DNA from: an uncultured Butyricicoccus sp.
Lineage (GTDB): Bacteria > Bacillota > Clostridia > Oscillospirales > Butyricicoccaceae
Assembly (NCBI GenBank): GCA_900547195.1
Contig: URFQ01000007.1
Coordinates: forward strand, 1-49,489
Direction of reading: 5' to 3'
Length of the DNA: 49,489 nt
The translations under genes and the position numbers were made by a program. Shown piece after piece: positions 1 to 7,622 of the stretch. The notes beneath the pieces are model-generated. The model was not told the origin of the DNA and ran no database searches. It was given only the letters and a program-made list of their open reading frames with translations. Numbering within the stretch: the first letter of the stretch is position 1; every line of letters begins with the position of its first letter.

Positions 1-1
1 C

Positions 2-1219
2 ATTGGCGCGGTGCTGCTGGCGTTTGGCATTGGGCTGAATGTCTTTGAAGCCTCGGCCGGCCTCGGCAAAACTCTGTATGATCTGCCGTGGTTTATCGGC
101 ATCATCGGCGTGGCGCTGCTGGGCAGCGGCCTTTCCAAAGCGCTCAAGGGCCGGCGCTCGCCCGGCCTGACCGTTCCGGTCGGCGCTGAGCACACCAAGA
201 AGTTCTTGCTGAATAACGCGATCCTGCTGGCGCTGGCAGTGCTGGTTGTCATCATCTGCATTCAGGAGCATTCGTTCATGCAGATCCGCGTTATGAAGGA
301 TATCCTCGCGCAGGCGTCCCCGCGCGTCATCATTGCGCTCGGCATCTGCTTTACCCTGCTGATTGCGGGCACCGACCTGTCGGCCTGCCGCATGGTCGGC
401 CTTGCAGCCGTGATATCGGCGTCCATGATGCAGACAGCGGATTATGCAAACCGGTTTTATCCCGACCTGCCGCAAATCCCGGTCATTTTTGCCATCGCTG
501 CCGCCATTCTCGCATGCATGGTCTTCGGCGCGCTGAACGGCTTCCTTGTGGCACGGTTTGACATGCATCCCTTTATCGCAACGCTGGCGGTTCAGGTCAT
601 GATCTACGGTGCGTGCTCGCTGTATTTCGACATGGAGCCGAACAAATCACAGCCGATCGGCGGCATCCGCGACGACTTCTCGGCCATTGGCAAGCTGAAA
701 ATCCTCACCAGCGACTTTGTCGAGCGCATCCCGATTATCGGCAAGCTGTTCGGAGGCATCTCGATCCTGATCCTGATCGCAATCGTGTTCATTGTCGCGA
801 TCTGGTTCGTCCTGAATTACACCGTGTTCGGCAAGAACGTGTACGCGATTGGCGGCAACCGTGAGGCTGCTGTCGTTTCCGGTATCAATGTACCGCTGAC
901 CATAATGGGCATTTTCATTTTGGCCTCCGCGATGTACGGCGTGGGCGGCGTGCTCGAAGCAGCGCGTACCGCAGGCGCAACGAACAACTACGGCGTGGGC
1001 TACGAGCTGGACGCGATTGCGGCGTGCGTTGTCGGCGGCGTATCGCTGAACGGCGGCGTGGGCAAGGTTTCGGGCATCCTGTCCGGCGTGCTCATCTTCC
1101 AGGTAATCCAGTACGGCCTGCAATTCATCGGCATTTCCCCGATGTGGCAGCAGATCATCAAAGGCATTATCATCGCGGCTGCGGTTGCAATCGACATGTC
1201 CAAATATAATAAAAAGTGA
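2..1219 (+). CDS. mglC: Sugar ABC transporter permease, MglC type (5' end beyond the window)
   Basis: Inner-membrane permease of a galactose/methyl-galactoside-type ABC importer (BPD_transp_2 family); it would form the channel with an MglA-type ATPase and MglB-type binding protein, presumably upstream of the window. The protein is a run of hydrophobic helices and holds typical family stretches such as LIAGTDLSAC, ALNGFLVARF, GGNREAAVVSGI and CVVGGVSLNGGVGK. The frame is open to the left edge and a GTG at 11 is only an internal in-frame codon, so the true start is probably outside. Even from position 11 it has 402 residues, longer than the roughly 336 of E. coli MglC; the extra length is an N-terminal hydrophobic segment plus a basic linker. 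A strong terminator follows at once, so it closes its operon. The sugar specificity is inferred from family only. Confidence 0.88.
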   Translation: MGAVLLAFGIGLNVFEASAGLGKTLYDLPWFIGIIGVALLGSGLSKALKGRRSPGLTVPVGAEHTKKFLLNNAILLALAVLVVIICIQEHSFMQIRVMKDILAQASPRVIIALGICFTLLIAGTDLSACRMVGLAAVISASMMQTADYANRFYPDLPQIPVIFAIAAAILACMVFGALNGFLVARFDMHPFIATLAVQVMIYGACSLYFDMEPNKSQPIGGIRDDFSAIGKLKILTSDFVERIPIIGKLFGGISILILIAIVFIVAIWFVLNYTVFGKNVYAIGGNREAAVVSGINVPLTIMGIFILASAMYGVGGVLEAARTAGATNNYGVGYELDAIAACVVGGVSLNGGVGKVSGILSGVLIFQVIQYGLQFIGISPMWQQIIKGIIIAAAVAIDMSKYNKK

Positions 1220-1253
1220 TCTCGAAACGCGATTTTCTATTATCCTCCATGCA

Positions 1254-1281
1254 AAAAGCCCCCGGCTAAGCCGGGGGCTTT
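1254..1281 (+). terminator. Intrinsic terminator after mglC
   Basis: An 11-bp stem (1256-1266 with 1270-1280) of almost pure G/C with a TAA loop, flanked by AAAA on the left and TTT on the right. It ends the sugar transporter operon. Its core, CCCCCGGC paired with GCCGGGGG, recurs in the terminator at 41088-41118. Confidence 0.85.
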
Positions 1282-1320
1282 GACTGTTTTGCTCTCAATA
1301 TACATCTGAAGAAAACCGGG

Positions 1321-1368
1321 AAAAAGAGCGCATGGGCCGGCCTTGGAAAATCCATCGCCGGCCCATGC
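1321..1368 (-). terminator. Terminator of the uxuB operon (minus strand)
   Basis: A perfect 12-bp inverted repeat, GCATGGGCCGGC at 1330-1341 and its complement at 1357-1368, with a 15-nt loop. Read on the minus strand the stem is followed by GCTCTTTTTCCC (the As at 1321-1325), a usable U-run. It sits 43 bp past the uxuB stop codon and faces the mglC terminator, so the two convergent operons are each closed. Confidence 0.75.
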
Positions 1369-1410
1369 TGGGATAGTAGGAAGAAAGTAAAATAGGAGTA
1401 CCGTAAAAAA

Positions 1411-2997
1411 TCAGTGGACGTGTTTTTTCAAGGTTGCGCGGACCGCGCCGGGGCCTGCCGTCAGTTCTTTGAGGTAGGAGATAACCTTTTCTGCAAGGCC
1501 GATCTCGTACAGATCGACAGCCCAGATGGTTTTGTCGGACAGAATGGGCGCAAGTGCGGCTTCATCGACCGCCTCTCCAAGTTTCATTCCCGAGAGTTTG
1601 CGCTGCATCTCGGCGAGCAGGGGATCGGGGGAACATTCAAAGCAATTGCCCTCGTCATCAATACCCATGAGGTAACGCAGCCAGCCGGCCTGTACCAGCG
1701 GGATGAGCTTGAGGGACTTGGGATCCAGAGCGTCGGAAGCGGCGTATGCCTTGAGCGTCTCGCCGAAGCGGATCGGCAGCTTTTGGGAGGTATCGGTGGC
1801 GATGCGCTGGGGGGTATCCGGCATAAACGGGTTGGGGAATCGAACGGTCAGAACCTCGTTTAAGAAGTCCTCCGGCTGGATGATTCCCGGATCTACAACA
1901 ACGGGCATGCCCTCGGTATGGCTCATGATGGAGATAAAGGAGGAAAGCTCCTCGTCCTTCATCTCGGCAGCGATGGACGTATAGCCCAACAGACAGCCAT
2001 AAACCGCAAGACAGGTGTGAAGCGGATTCAGACAGGTGCAGACCTTCATTTTTTCGACCTTGTTAACCGTTTCCCGGTCGGTGAAAATAACGCCGGCTTC
2101 GTCGAGCGGAGGGCGTCCGTTGGGGAAGAGATTCTCGATGACAAGATACTGGGGCTTTTCTGCGTTAACAAAAGCCGCAATATAGGTGTTTTTGGAAGTC
2201 ACAAAGGGAGAAATGCCCTCGAGGCCATCCTCGATGAGCTGTGCTTCCACAGAAGGATTGGGGCGGGGCGTGATTTTGTCGATCATGCTCCAGGGGAAGG
2301 ATACCTGCTCCTTCAGATAAGCGATCTCGTCCGCGGTGATCTTGCCGTTGGCGAGCCATGCTTCGGCGATTTCCATAACCGCGGCCTGGAGCCTTTGGCC
2401 GTTGTGGGAGCAGTTGTCCATGGAGACCAGAGCGAGGGGTGCGGAGCAGGCGTGCATACGCTGGATGCATAGCGCGGTAAGCTGCGCCATAAAAGCCTTG
2501 CAGCCGGAGGGGCCGTTCTGCATGTCTTGAGCAACAGCGGGAATAAGTTCCTTTTTGGCATCACGCAGGGAATAACCCTTCTCAGTGATGGTAAAGGAAA
2601 CCATCTGGAGAGACGGTGAGCAGAAAATCTCCTGAACCCGGGCAGCGTCGTACTTCATCGTCAGCGCTTCACCAATGGAGGCAATAATCTCTTTGTCGAT
2701 ATTTCCGTCGGCGTTCAGCGTAACGGCGACAGTCAGATTGTCATAGGGATGAAAAGCACGGGTTATGATTTCATCGTCATAGCCCTCGCAGCAGACAATG
2801 CCGGAGGACATCTTGCCTTCTTCGATTAAATGCTGTGCCAGGGCGGCGGGAAACGCGCGGAAGATATTGCCGGCCCCAAAATGGAGCCAGCAGGGCGCGG
2901 CCTTTGTTTTTTCCGCGATTTCCGCGGGATCATACCCGGGAAGATGATAACCTTTGAAATTCAGAGGATTTTGAATGGATTTCAGATTTAATTTCAT
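1411..2997 (-). CDS. uxuB: D-mannonate oxidoreductase (fructuronate reductase), mannitol dehydrogenase family
   Basis: NAD-dependent long-chain polyol dehydrogenase that interconverts D-fructuronate and D-mannonate in hexuronate breakdown; cytosolic. The 528-aa protein has the family nucleotide-binding start (WLHFGAGNIFRAF, about residues 38-50) and the catalytic Lys/Asn/His signature in KMKVCTCLNPLHTCLAVYG. E. coli UxuB is about 486 residues, so this one is slightly long. The ATG shares bases with the uxuA stop (TGATG overlap), so the two are translationally coupled, and uxuB is the last gene of the minus-strand operon before its terminator. The pairing with UxuA supports mannonate as substrate, but other sugar acids or mannitol-like polyols fit the family too. 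Confidence 0.85.
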   Translation of the reverse strand: MKLNLKSIQNPLNFKGYHLPGYDPAEIAEKTKAAPCWLHFGAGNIFRAFPAALAQHLIEEGKMSSGIVCCEGYDDEIITRAFHPYDNLTVAVTLNADGNIDKEIIASIGEALTMKYDAARVQEIFCSPSLQMVSFTITEKGYSLRDAKKELIPAVAQDMQNGPSGCKAFMAQLTALCIQRMHACSAPLALVSMDNCSHNGQRLQAAVMEIAEAWLANGKITADEIAYLKEQVSFPWSMIDKITPRPNPSVEAQLIEDGLEGISPFVTSKNTYIAAFVNAEKPQYLVIENLFPNGRPPLDEAGVIFTDRETVNKVEKMKVCTCLNPLHTCLAVYGCLLGYTSIAAEMKDEELSSFISIMSHTEGMPVVVDPGIIQPEDFLNEVLTVRFPNPFMPDTPQRIATDTSQKLPIRFGETLKAYAASDALDPKSLKLIPLVQAGWLRYLMGIDDEGNCFECSPDPLLAEMQRKLSGMKLGEAVDEAALAPILSDKTIWAVDLYEIGLAEKVISYLKELTAGPGAVRATLKKHVH

Positions 2998-4067
2998 CAG
3001 ATTTTACCCTCCAGCTTGTCAAGCATATCCCATGCGCCTAAGATGTACATAATACCCAGAGCGCGGTCGTAAAGGCCGTAACCGGGACGGCATTTTTCGT
3101 CCCAGATATGGCGGCCATGGTCGGGGCGGATATAGCCGTTGAAGCCGCCGTCATGGTAAGCGCGGATGATGCTCAGTACGCCAACATCGCCGTCGCAGTC
3201 GCGGTGGGAAGCCTCGATGAAATCGCCGTTGTCAAAGTGCTTGACATTGCGGATGTGGGCGAAGGCAATCCGGTCGCAGTAGGTGCGCACGATATCGGCA
3301 ACATCGTTGTTGGGATTGGAACCCAGAGAGCCGGAGCACAGCGTCAGGCAGTTGTAAGGATCGTCCACCATCTTGAGAAAGCGGCCGACAGACTCCTTGT
3401 CCACCAGAAGACGGGGCAGGCCGAAGATATCCCAGGGGGGATCATCCTGATGGATCGCCATTTTGACGCCGCACTCGTGGCAGACCGGCATAAGCGCTTC
3501 CAGAAAATATTTCAGATGTTCCCAGAGCTTTTCCTTGGTGACAGGTTTGTAGGCTTCAAACAGCTCCTTGAGCTTTGCCATGCGTTCCGGCTCCCAGCCG
3601 GGCATAGTGTAGCCCTTGCAGCCGTTTAAGATATAGCCAGCCATTTCCATTGGGTCATCCACAATTTTGGATTTTTCATAGAACATGGCGGTAGAGCCAT
3701 CGGCAAGCGGGTGGCGCAGATCCGTGCGCGTCCAGTCGAATACCGGCATAAAGTTATAACAAACGACCTTTACGCCGAATTTCGCCAAATTGCGCAGGGT
3801 GGTCTTGTAGTTTTCGATGTACTGGTCACGGGAGGGAAGACCGATCTTGATGTCATCATGCACATTGACGGATTCTACCACTTCCATGTTAAAGCCATAG
3901 GGTTCAAGCTGCTTTTGAACAGCCTCAATTTCCTCGGGATACCAGATTTCGCCGGGCTGCTTGTTGTGCAGGGCCCAGACGATACCGGTGACGCCAGGGA
4001 TTTGTTTGATTTGGCTCAGGGAGACAGAATCGTTGCTTTCCCCATACCATCGAAAAGTCATCTGCAT
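2997..4067 (-). CDS. uxuA: Mannonate dehydratase
   Basis: Removes water from D-mannonate to give 2-keto-3-deoxy-D-gluconate; a TIM-barrel, Fe2+/Mn2+-dependent cytosolic enzyme. The start MTFRWYGESNDSVSL and the stretches GIVWALHNKQPGEIW, NFMPVFDWTRTDL and MAIHQDDPPWDIFGLPR are hallmarks of UxuA, and 356 residues is close to the family length. The ATG at 4067 has a GGAGG 8 bases upstream; a second in-frame ATG six bases on is a less likely start. It overlaps uxuB by one base. No kinase or aldolase for the product is encoded in the window, so the next steps must be elsewhere. Confidence 0.93.
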   Translation of the reverse strand: MQMTFRWYGESNDSVSLSQIKQIPGVTGIVWALHNKQPGEIWYPEEIEAVQKQLEPYGFNMEVVESVNVHDDIKIGLPSRDQYIENYKTTLRNLAKFGVKVVCYNFMPVFDWTRTDLRHPLADGSTAMFYEKSKIVDDPMEMAGYILNGCKGYTMPGWEPERMAKLKELFEAYKPVTKEKLWEHLKYFLEALMPVCHECGVKMAIHQDDPPWDIFGLPRLLVDKESVGRFLKMVDDPYNCLTLCSGSLGSNPNNDVADIVRTYCDRIAFAHIRNVKHFDNGDFIEASHRDCDGDVGVLSIIRAYHDGGFNGYIRPDHGRHIWDEKCRPGYGLYDRALGIMYILGAWDMLDKLEGKI

Positions 4068-4118
4068 ACGGGAAACCTCCTATAAAATGAATGATTTATC
4101 GTAATGCGCCTGTGCCAA

Positions 4119-4145
4119 AATATCCGCCTTGAAGGGGCGGATATT
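4119..4145 (-). other. Intercistronic hairpin between transketolase C and uxuA
   Basis: The 114-bp gap holds a perfect 10-bp inverted repeat (4119-4128 with 4136-4145, 7-nt loop). On the minus strand it is followed by only TTTTGG, so it is more likely a partial terminator or an mRNA-stabilising or processing hairpin than a full stop. It could set different transcript levels for the transketolase and uxuAB halves of the operon. Confidence 0.55.
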
Positions 4146-4181
4146 CCGGCGTAAAAGAGAAGAAAAGAGATGGGCAGATTT

Positions 4182-5150
4182 TTATCGGGTTTTGCGTGCG
4201 ACCGCGCGCTTTGCCGCCTCAACGATGTCCTCGGCGGTCATGTGGAAGATGCGCTTGAGATAATCGATGGAGCCAACCTCGCCGAAACGGTCAGGAACGC
4301 CGATCTTTTCAACAGGCGTGGGAATGGTTTCAGCGAGAACGTCGCAGACGGCGGAGCCAAGACCATTGATAACGGTGGCGTTCTCGGCGGTAACGATAGC
4401 GCCGGTGTTTCTCGCGGCCTCGATGACCGCATCACGGTCGATGGGTTTTAAGGTAAAGATGTTGCTGACAGCAGCAGTAATGCCCTCGGCCGCCAACATA
4501 TCAGCAGCGCGCAGAGCGTCGGCAACCAGAATACCGGAGCAGAAGATGGTCACGTCGTTGCCTTCGCGCAGCCTGGCGGCTTTGCCGATCTCGAAGGTGG
4601 AACCATCCTCGTAGATTTTCGGGGTGATCGCGCGGGGGAAGCGGATGTAGAACACACCGTACATATCCTTGGTCTGACGCAGCAGATCCCGGAACATAGC
4701 GGTATCGGTGGCGTCAAGAACGGTGATATTCGGGATGGTGCGCATTAAGCCGACGTCCTCAATCGGCATATGGGTGCCGCCGTTATAGGCGGCGGAGATG
4801 CCCTCGTCGGAGCCCAGCATACGGACGTTCAGGCCGGCGTATGCAGCGGAGATATATACCTGATCGATCACACGGCGGGCGGCAAAGGGGCCGAAGGTAT
4901 GGGTAAAGGGCTTGAGGCCGGTTGCGGAAGCGCCGGCAGCGGCAGCAACCATGTTAGCTTCCTGAATGCCGCAGTTCACGGCGCGGTCGGGGTATTCCTT
5001 TGCAAAGGGAACCATGCCGATGGAGTTCATAACGTCGCAGTCAAAGTAGACGACAGAGGGATCTTCCTTTGCCATTTCCATCATGGTTTCGCACAAGATC
5101 TTACGCATTTCCTTGGTTTCCGGCAGGATTGTATCAACTAACTTGAACAT
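4182..5150 (-). CDS. Transketolase, C-terminal subunit (split enzyme)
   Basis: Carries the pyrimidine-binding and C-terminal domains of a two-subunit transketolase; it pairs with the product of the next gene upstream to move a two-carbon ketol group between sugars using thiamine diphosphate. Recognisable stretches are FDCDVMNSIGMVPFAKEYPD, NCGIQEANMVAAAAG, HMPIEDVGLMRTIPN and FYIRFPRA. At 322 residues it is of normal split-subunit length. Its ATG lies three bases past the stop of the N subunit, with a GAGGG inside the end of that gene. Split transketolases serve the pentose phosphate pathway in many anaerobes, but dedicated copies also act in sulfo-sugar and apiose pathways; the location in a uronate locus suggests a dedicated role here (inference). 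Confidence 0.9.
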   Translation of the reverse strand: MFKLVDTILPETKEMRKILCETMMEMAKEDPSVVYFDCDVMNSIGMVPFAKEYPDRAVNCGIQEANMVAAAAGASATGLKPFTHTFGPFAARRVIDQVYISAAYAGLNVRMLGSDEGISAAYNGGTHMPIEDVGLMRTIPNITVLDATDTAMFRDLLRQTKDMYGVFYIRFPRAITPKIYEDGSTFEIGKAARLREGNDVTIFCSGILVADALRAADMLAAEGITAAVSNIFTLKPIDRDAVIEAARNTGAIVTAENATVINGLGSAVCDVLAETIPTPVEKIGVPDRFGEVGSIDYLKRIFHMTAEDIVEAAKRAVARKTR

Positions 5151-5153
5151 CGC

Positions 5154-6002
5154 TTAGCCCTCGCTTTCAATCTTTGCAATGATTTCGTCAAGACCCTTCA
5201 TACCGGCGTCGTAGTCTTCCTGCGAGAAGCGGATAAAGTGGTTGTAGTAGACATGATCGCTTTCGGCAAAGCAGCAGTCCTGGCCCTTGACGGTGCTCAG
5301 CACGATCATGGAGGGTTTTTCGGGCTCTGCCTTTGCCTTTTCGATTGCGGCAAGGATTGCGGGAATGTCGTGGCCATCGACCTCCTGAGCAAACCAGCCG
5401 AAGTCCTCGAACTTCTGACGGATGTCGCCCAGATCGCAGATCTCGCTGGTGAAGCCATCGAGCTGCTTCTTGTTTGCGTCAACGAAGCCGATGAGGTTGC
5501 TCAGCTTTTTGGCGCCTGCGAAGAGCGCTGCTTCCCAAACTTCGCCCTCGTCGCACTCGCCGTCGCCAAGAATGGTAAAAACGGTGTTGGGCTTCTTCTG
5601 ATACTGGAAGCCCCATGCAATGCCGGCAGCGGCCGAAACGCCCTGACCCAGCGAACCGGCAGTCATATCAATGCCGGGGGTGCGCAGACGGTCGCAGTGT
5701 GAGGGGAGACGGGTGCCTTCCTTGTTGAGGGTGGTCAGCTCTTCCTCGGGAAAGTAGCCGGAAAGCGCGAGAGCCGCATAAACGGCAGGACCGCAGTGCC
5801 CCTTGGAAACGACCAGCCAGTCGCGCTCGTCCCATTTGGGATTCTTGGGATCGTGCTTCATCACGCTGCCGTATAGGCAGGCAAGGCAGTCGGTCATGGA
5901 CATCGATCCGCCGATATGACCGCCATGGAAGGAGTTCATGCAGGTCAGCTCCGCTTTGCGGATCTGTGCGGCGAAGAGCCGCAGTTCTTTGATGGTTTTC
6001 AT
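5154..6002 (-). CDS. Transketolase, N-terminal subunit (split enzyme)
   Basis: The thiamine-diphosphate domain of the split transketolase. It shows GGHIGGSMSMTDCLACLYG, VSKGHCGPAVYAAL, TAGSLGQGVSAAAGIAWG and the cofactor motif GDGECDEGEVWEAALFA followed by the DANKKQLDG stretch. 282 residues is the usual length. The ATG at 6002 has only a weak G-rich sequence (GCGGGG) upstream, so it may depend on coupling to the dehydrogenase gene 27 bases before it. It needs the downstream C subunit for activity. Confidence 0.9.
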   Translation of the reverse strand: MKTIKELRLFAAQIRKAELTCMNSFHGGHIGGSMSMTDCLACLYGSVMKHDPKNPKWDERDWLVVSKGHCGPAVYAALALSGYFPEEELTTLNKEGTRLPSHCDRLRTPGIDMTAGSLGQGVSAAAGIAWGFQYQKKPNTVFTILGDGECDEGEVWEAALFAGAKKLSNLIGFVDANKKQLDGFTSEICDLGDIRQKFEDFGWFAQEVDGHDIPAILAAIEKAKAEPEKPSMIVLSTVKGQDCCFAESDHVYYNHFIRFSQEDYDAGMKGLDEIIAKIESEG

Positions 6003-6029
6003 AAGAATTTCATACCCCGCTTAATTCTT

Positions 6030-7157
6030 TTATGAGTAGATGGAATGATAGATGTCAATAATATCCTGTCGGGTAAGCTCGGTATAGTTGTTGCCGAGCA
6101 GACGCTGCTGACCGGCGATTACGCCGTCTGCAAATCCTTCAAATTCGGAAGCGCTGATGCCGAACGCACGCAGCGGCTTGCGGGGCTGAACCTTGTCGAA
6201 CAGCTTGAAAGCGGTATCGAGAGCCTTTTCTGGATCAACGTTCAGGCATTCGCCCAGAAGAGCCTCAAACCGGTTGATTTTACCAACCGGCTGCTTTTCC
6301 TTATATTTGCGGAAAACAGCGGCAAAGACGAGCTGGTTTGCCTCGCCGTGCGGGATGTGGTAGCCCCCACCCAGCGGATAGCTGAGTGCGTGAACGGCGG
6401 CGCAGCCTGCGGAGCAGAAAGCCATGCCCGCAAAGTTCGAGGCAATGATGAACTGCTCAGCCTTGTCGGCCCAGGAATCCTTGCCGTGCTCCATAACATA
6501 AAGGTAGCCGTCCAGGATCAGGCGGATCGCTTCCTTGGAAAACAGTTCGGAGTGGGGGCAGGCTTTCGGGGAAAGGTAGGACTCAGCCGCATGGATCAGA
6601 GCGTCAATCGAGCTGGTTGCAAAGAACTTGTAGGGCAGACCGGAGATGAGCTCGGGGATCAGGACAGACTTGGCGGCAAACATCAGGTCGTTGTTGAGAC
6701 CGCGCTTGGTGCGCAGGCTGGACAGCTCGACGGCGCAGGCGTTGGTCACTTCCGAGCCAGTGCCGCAGGTCGTCGGAACAGCGTATACTTCATAGATACG
6801 GGTGGGCTTTTCTGCATCGGGGCGCAGATCAAAGAGATCTTCCGTCTTGCCGGAGGAAACGTGCAGAGAGCACATCTTGGCGATATCCAGAACAGAACCG
6901 CCGCCAATGGCGATCAGGCGCTTAACGCCTGCGGGGATCTTTGCCTTGATGGCATCGACCATATCGGTTGTGGGTTCGCCCTTGCCGTAAGCCTCAATGA
7001 ATACGGACTCGCAGGCGGGGGAAAGGGGTTTTACAAACTGATCGTACAGAAATTCGTTGGTGATGATGAAATCAGTGGCGGAAATCTTTTCATCCGCCAT
7101 GAAATCCTTGAACTTGTCGTAGTACGCCAGAGTGGTGTACATCTTAAACTGCTTCAT
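6030..7157 (-). CDS. Iron-containing alcohol dehydrogenase, 4-hydroxybutyrate dehydrogenase type
   Basis: NAD(P)-dependent group III alcohol dehydrogenase, first gene of the minus operon. Motifs match what I remember of Clostridium kluyveri 4-hydroxybutyrate dehydrogenase (succinate semialdehyde reduction) over nearly the whole length: IITNEFLYDQF, LIAIGGGSVLDIAK, VPTTCGTGSEVTN, GLPYKFFATSSIDALIHAAE, HALSYPLGGGYHIPHGEAN and GQQRLLGNNY. The Asp/His/His/His metal ligands are in SIDALIHA and the two histidines of the HALSYP...HIPHGEAN stretch. I chose ATG 7157 (375 aa): the upstream in-frame GTG at 7166 overlaps the GGAGGTG ribosome binding site. The true substrate may be another short semialdehyde; the family resemblance is strong, the role in this operon is inferred. 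Confidence 0.85.
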   Translation of the reverse strand: MKQFKMYTTLAYYDKFKDFMADEKISATDFIITNEFLYDQFVKPLSPACESVFIEAYGKGEPTTDMVDAIKAKIPAGVKRLIAIGGGSVLDIAKMCSLHVSSGKTEDLFDLRPDAEKPTRIYEVYAVPTTCGTGSEVTNACAVELSSLRTKRGLNNDLMFAAKSVLIPELISGLPYKFFATSSIDALIHAAESYLSPKACPHSELFSKEAIRLILDGYLYVMEHGKDSWADKAEQFIIASNFAGMAFCSAGCAAVHALSYPLGGGYHIPHGEANQLVFAAVFRKYKEKQPVGKINRFEALLGECLNVDPEKALDTAFKLFDKVQPRKPLRAFGISASEFEGFADGVIAGQQRLLGNNYTELTRQDIIDIYHSIYS

Positions 7158-7197
7158 AAGTAGCACCTCCGGGATGATTTTTCACGGCAGAATATCT

Positions 7198-7213
7198 GCG
7201 GAACCGGTTTTAT
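7198..7213. promoter_or_regulatory. LacI-type operator O1
   Basis: AACCGGTT at 7202-7209 with a central CpG, in the leader of the minus operon about 80 bases past its predicted transcription start. One half continues as GGAACC. One of five similar sites flanking the LacI-family gene. Confidence 0.7.
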
Positions 7214-7296
7214 AAAACAGGAAAAATCTTGTATATATAAACTGGAAAACAAATTGCTTAGACTGATACTGCCGCGTATCCAATGTTGATATGACT

Positions 7297-7326
7297 AATA
7301 TAAACGTGGAAAATTGAAAATGTCAA
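7297..7326 (-). promoter_or_regulatory. Promoter of the dehydrogenase-transketolase-uxuAB operon
   Basis: On the minus strand a perfect TTGACA (7321-7326) is followed after 18 bases by TATATT (7297-7302); an overlapping TTTATA gives a 16-base spacer. Operator O2 lies 16 bp upstream of the -35 box and O1 lies downstream of the start, an arrangement suited to repression, possibly by looping. Confidence 0.65.
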
Positions 7327-7340
7327 TAGAAAAACGGTGT

Positions 7341-7353
7341 AAAACCGGTTCCG
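7341..7353. promoter_or_regulatory. LacI-type operator O2
   Basis: AACCGGTT at 7343-7350, extended on one side to GGTTCCG. It sits just upstream of the -35 box of the minus-strand operon promoter. Confidence 0.7.
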
Positions 7354-7375
7354 CAAACGAAAAGAACGAGTAAAT

Positions 7376-7394
7376 AAAATTGAAATTCAATTTT
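7376..7394. promoter_or_regulatory. AT-rich palindrome in the divergent control region
   Basis: A perfect 9-bp inverted repeat around one A: AAAATTGAA, then A, then TTCAATTTT. It is unlike the AACCGGTT operators. A second TTGAA/TTCAA inverted repeat is at 8754-8776, before dctP. Possibly a site for a second regulator; the low complexity of the region makes chance possible. Confidence 0.35.
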
Positions 7395-7507
7395 GGACGG
7401 TTTACGCCCGTAAAAAATTTAAAATTTCACAGAAATCTTTAAAAAAACAAAGAATTCGTGGGCTTTAACGAAAAAATACATGGGAATTTGTCCGGAACCA
7501 CGAAAAA

Positions 7508-7517
7508 GAACCGGTTC
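7508..7517. promoter_or_regulatory. LacI-type operator O3
   Basis: A perfect 10-bp palindrome, GAACCGGTTC, 23 bp upstream of the -35 box of the regulator gene. Suggests the regulator controls its own promoter or shares a loop with O1 and O2. Confidence 0.75.
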
Positions 7518-7540
7518 CACAGAAAAATGTTTTCGCGCTA

Positions 7541-7569
7541 TTGACAATAACAAACGGAGTAATTATAGT
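7541..7569 (+). promoter_or_regulatory. Promoter of the LacI-family gene
   Basis: TTGACA (7541-7546), a 17-base spacer and TATAGT (7564-7569), near the sigma-A consensus, about 55 bp before the ATG at 7623. Transcription from here diverges from the minus operon promoter. Confidence 0.75.
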
Positions 7570-7622
7570 TTGGAATATAAAAGCGCTGTAAACCGAAGGG
7601 AAATGCGTGAAAAGAGGGAGCT

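Noticed and set aside
448..457. AAACCGGTTT inside mglC as a sixth LacI operator
   Set aside because: It lies deep in coding sequence; other coding copies at 6268-6275 and 35330-35337 show the octamer also arises by chance.
1254..1281. Terminators at 1254-1281 and 41088-41118 as copies of a mobile repeat
   Set aside because: Only the G/C stem core is shared, and loops and flanks differ; convergent use of a strong terminator stem is enough to explain it.
1411..7157. Sulfoquinovose (sulfo-transketolase) pathway suggested by the split transketolase
   Set aside because: No sulfoquinovosidase, sulfo-sugar isomerase, sulfolactaldehyde enzyme or sulfonate exporter is present; uxuAB point to uronates instead.
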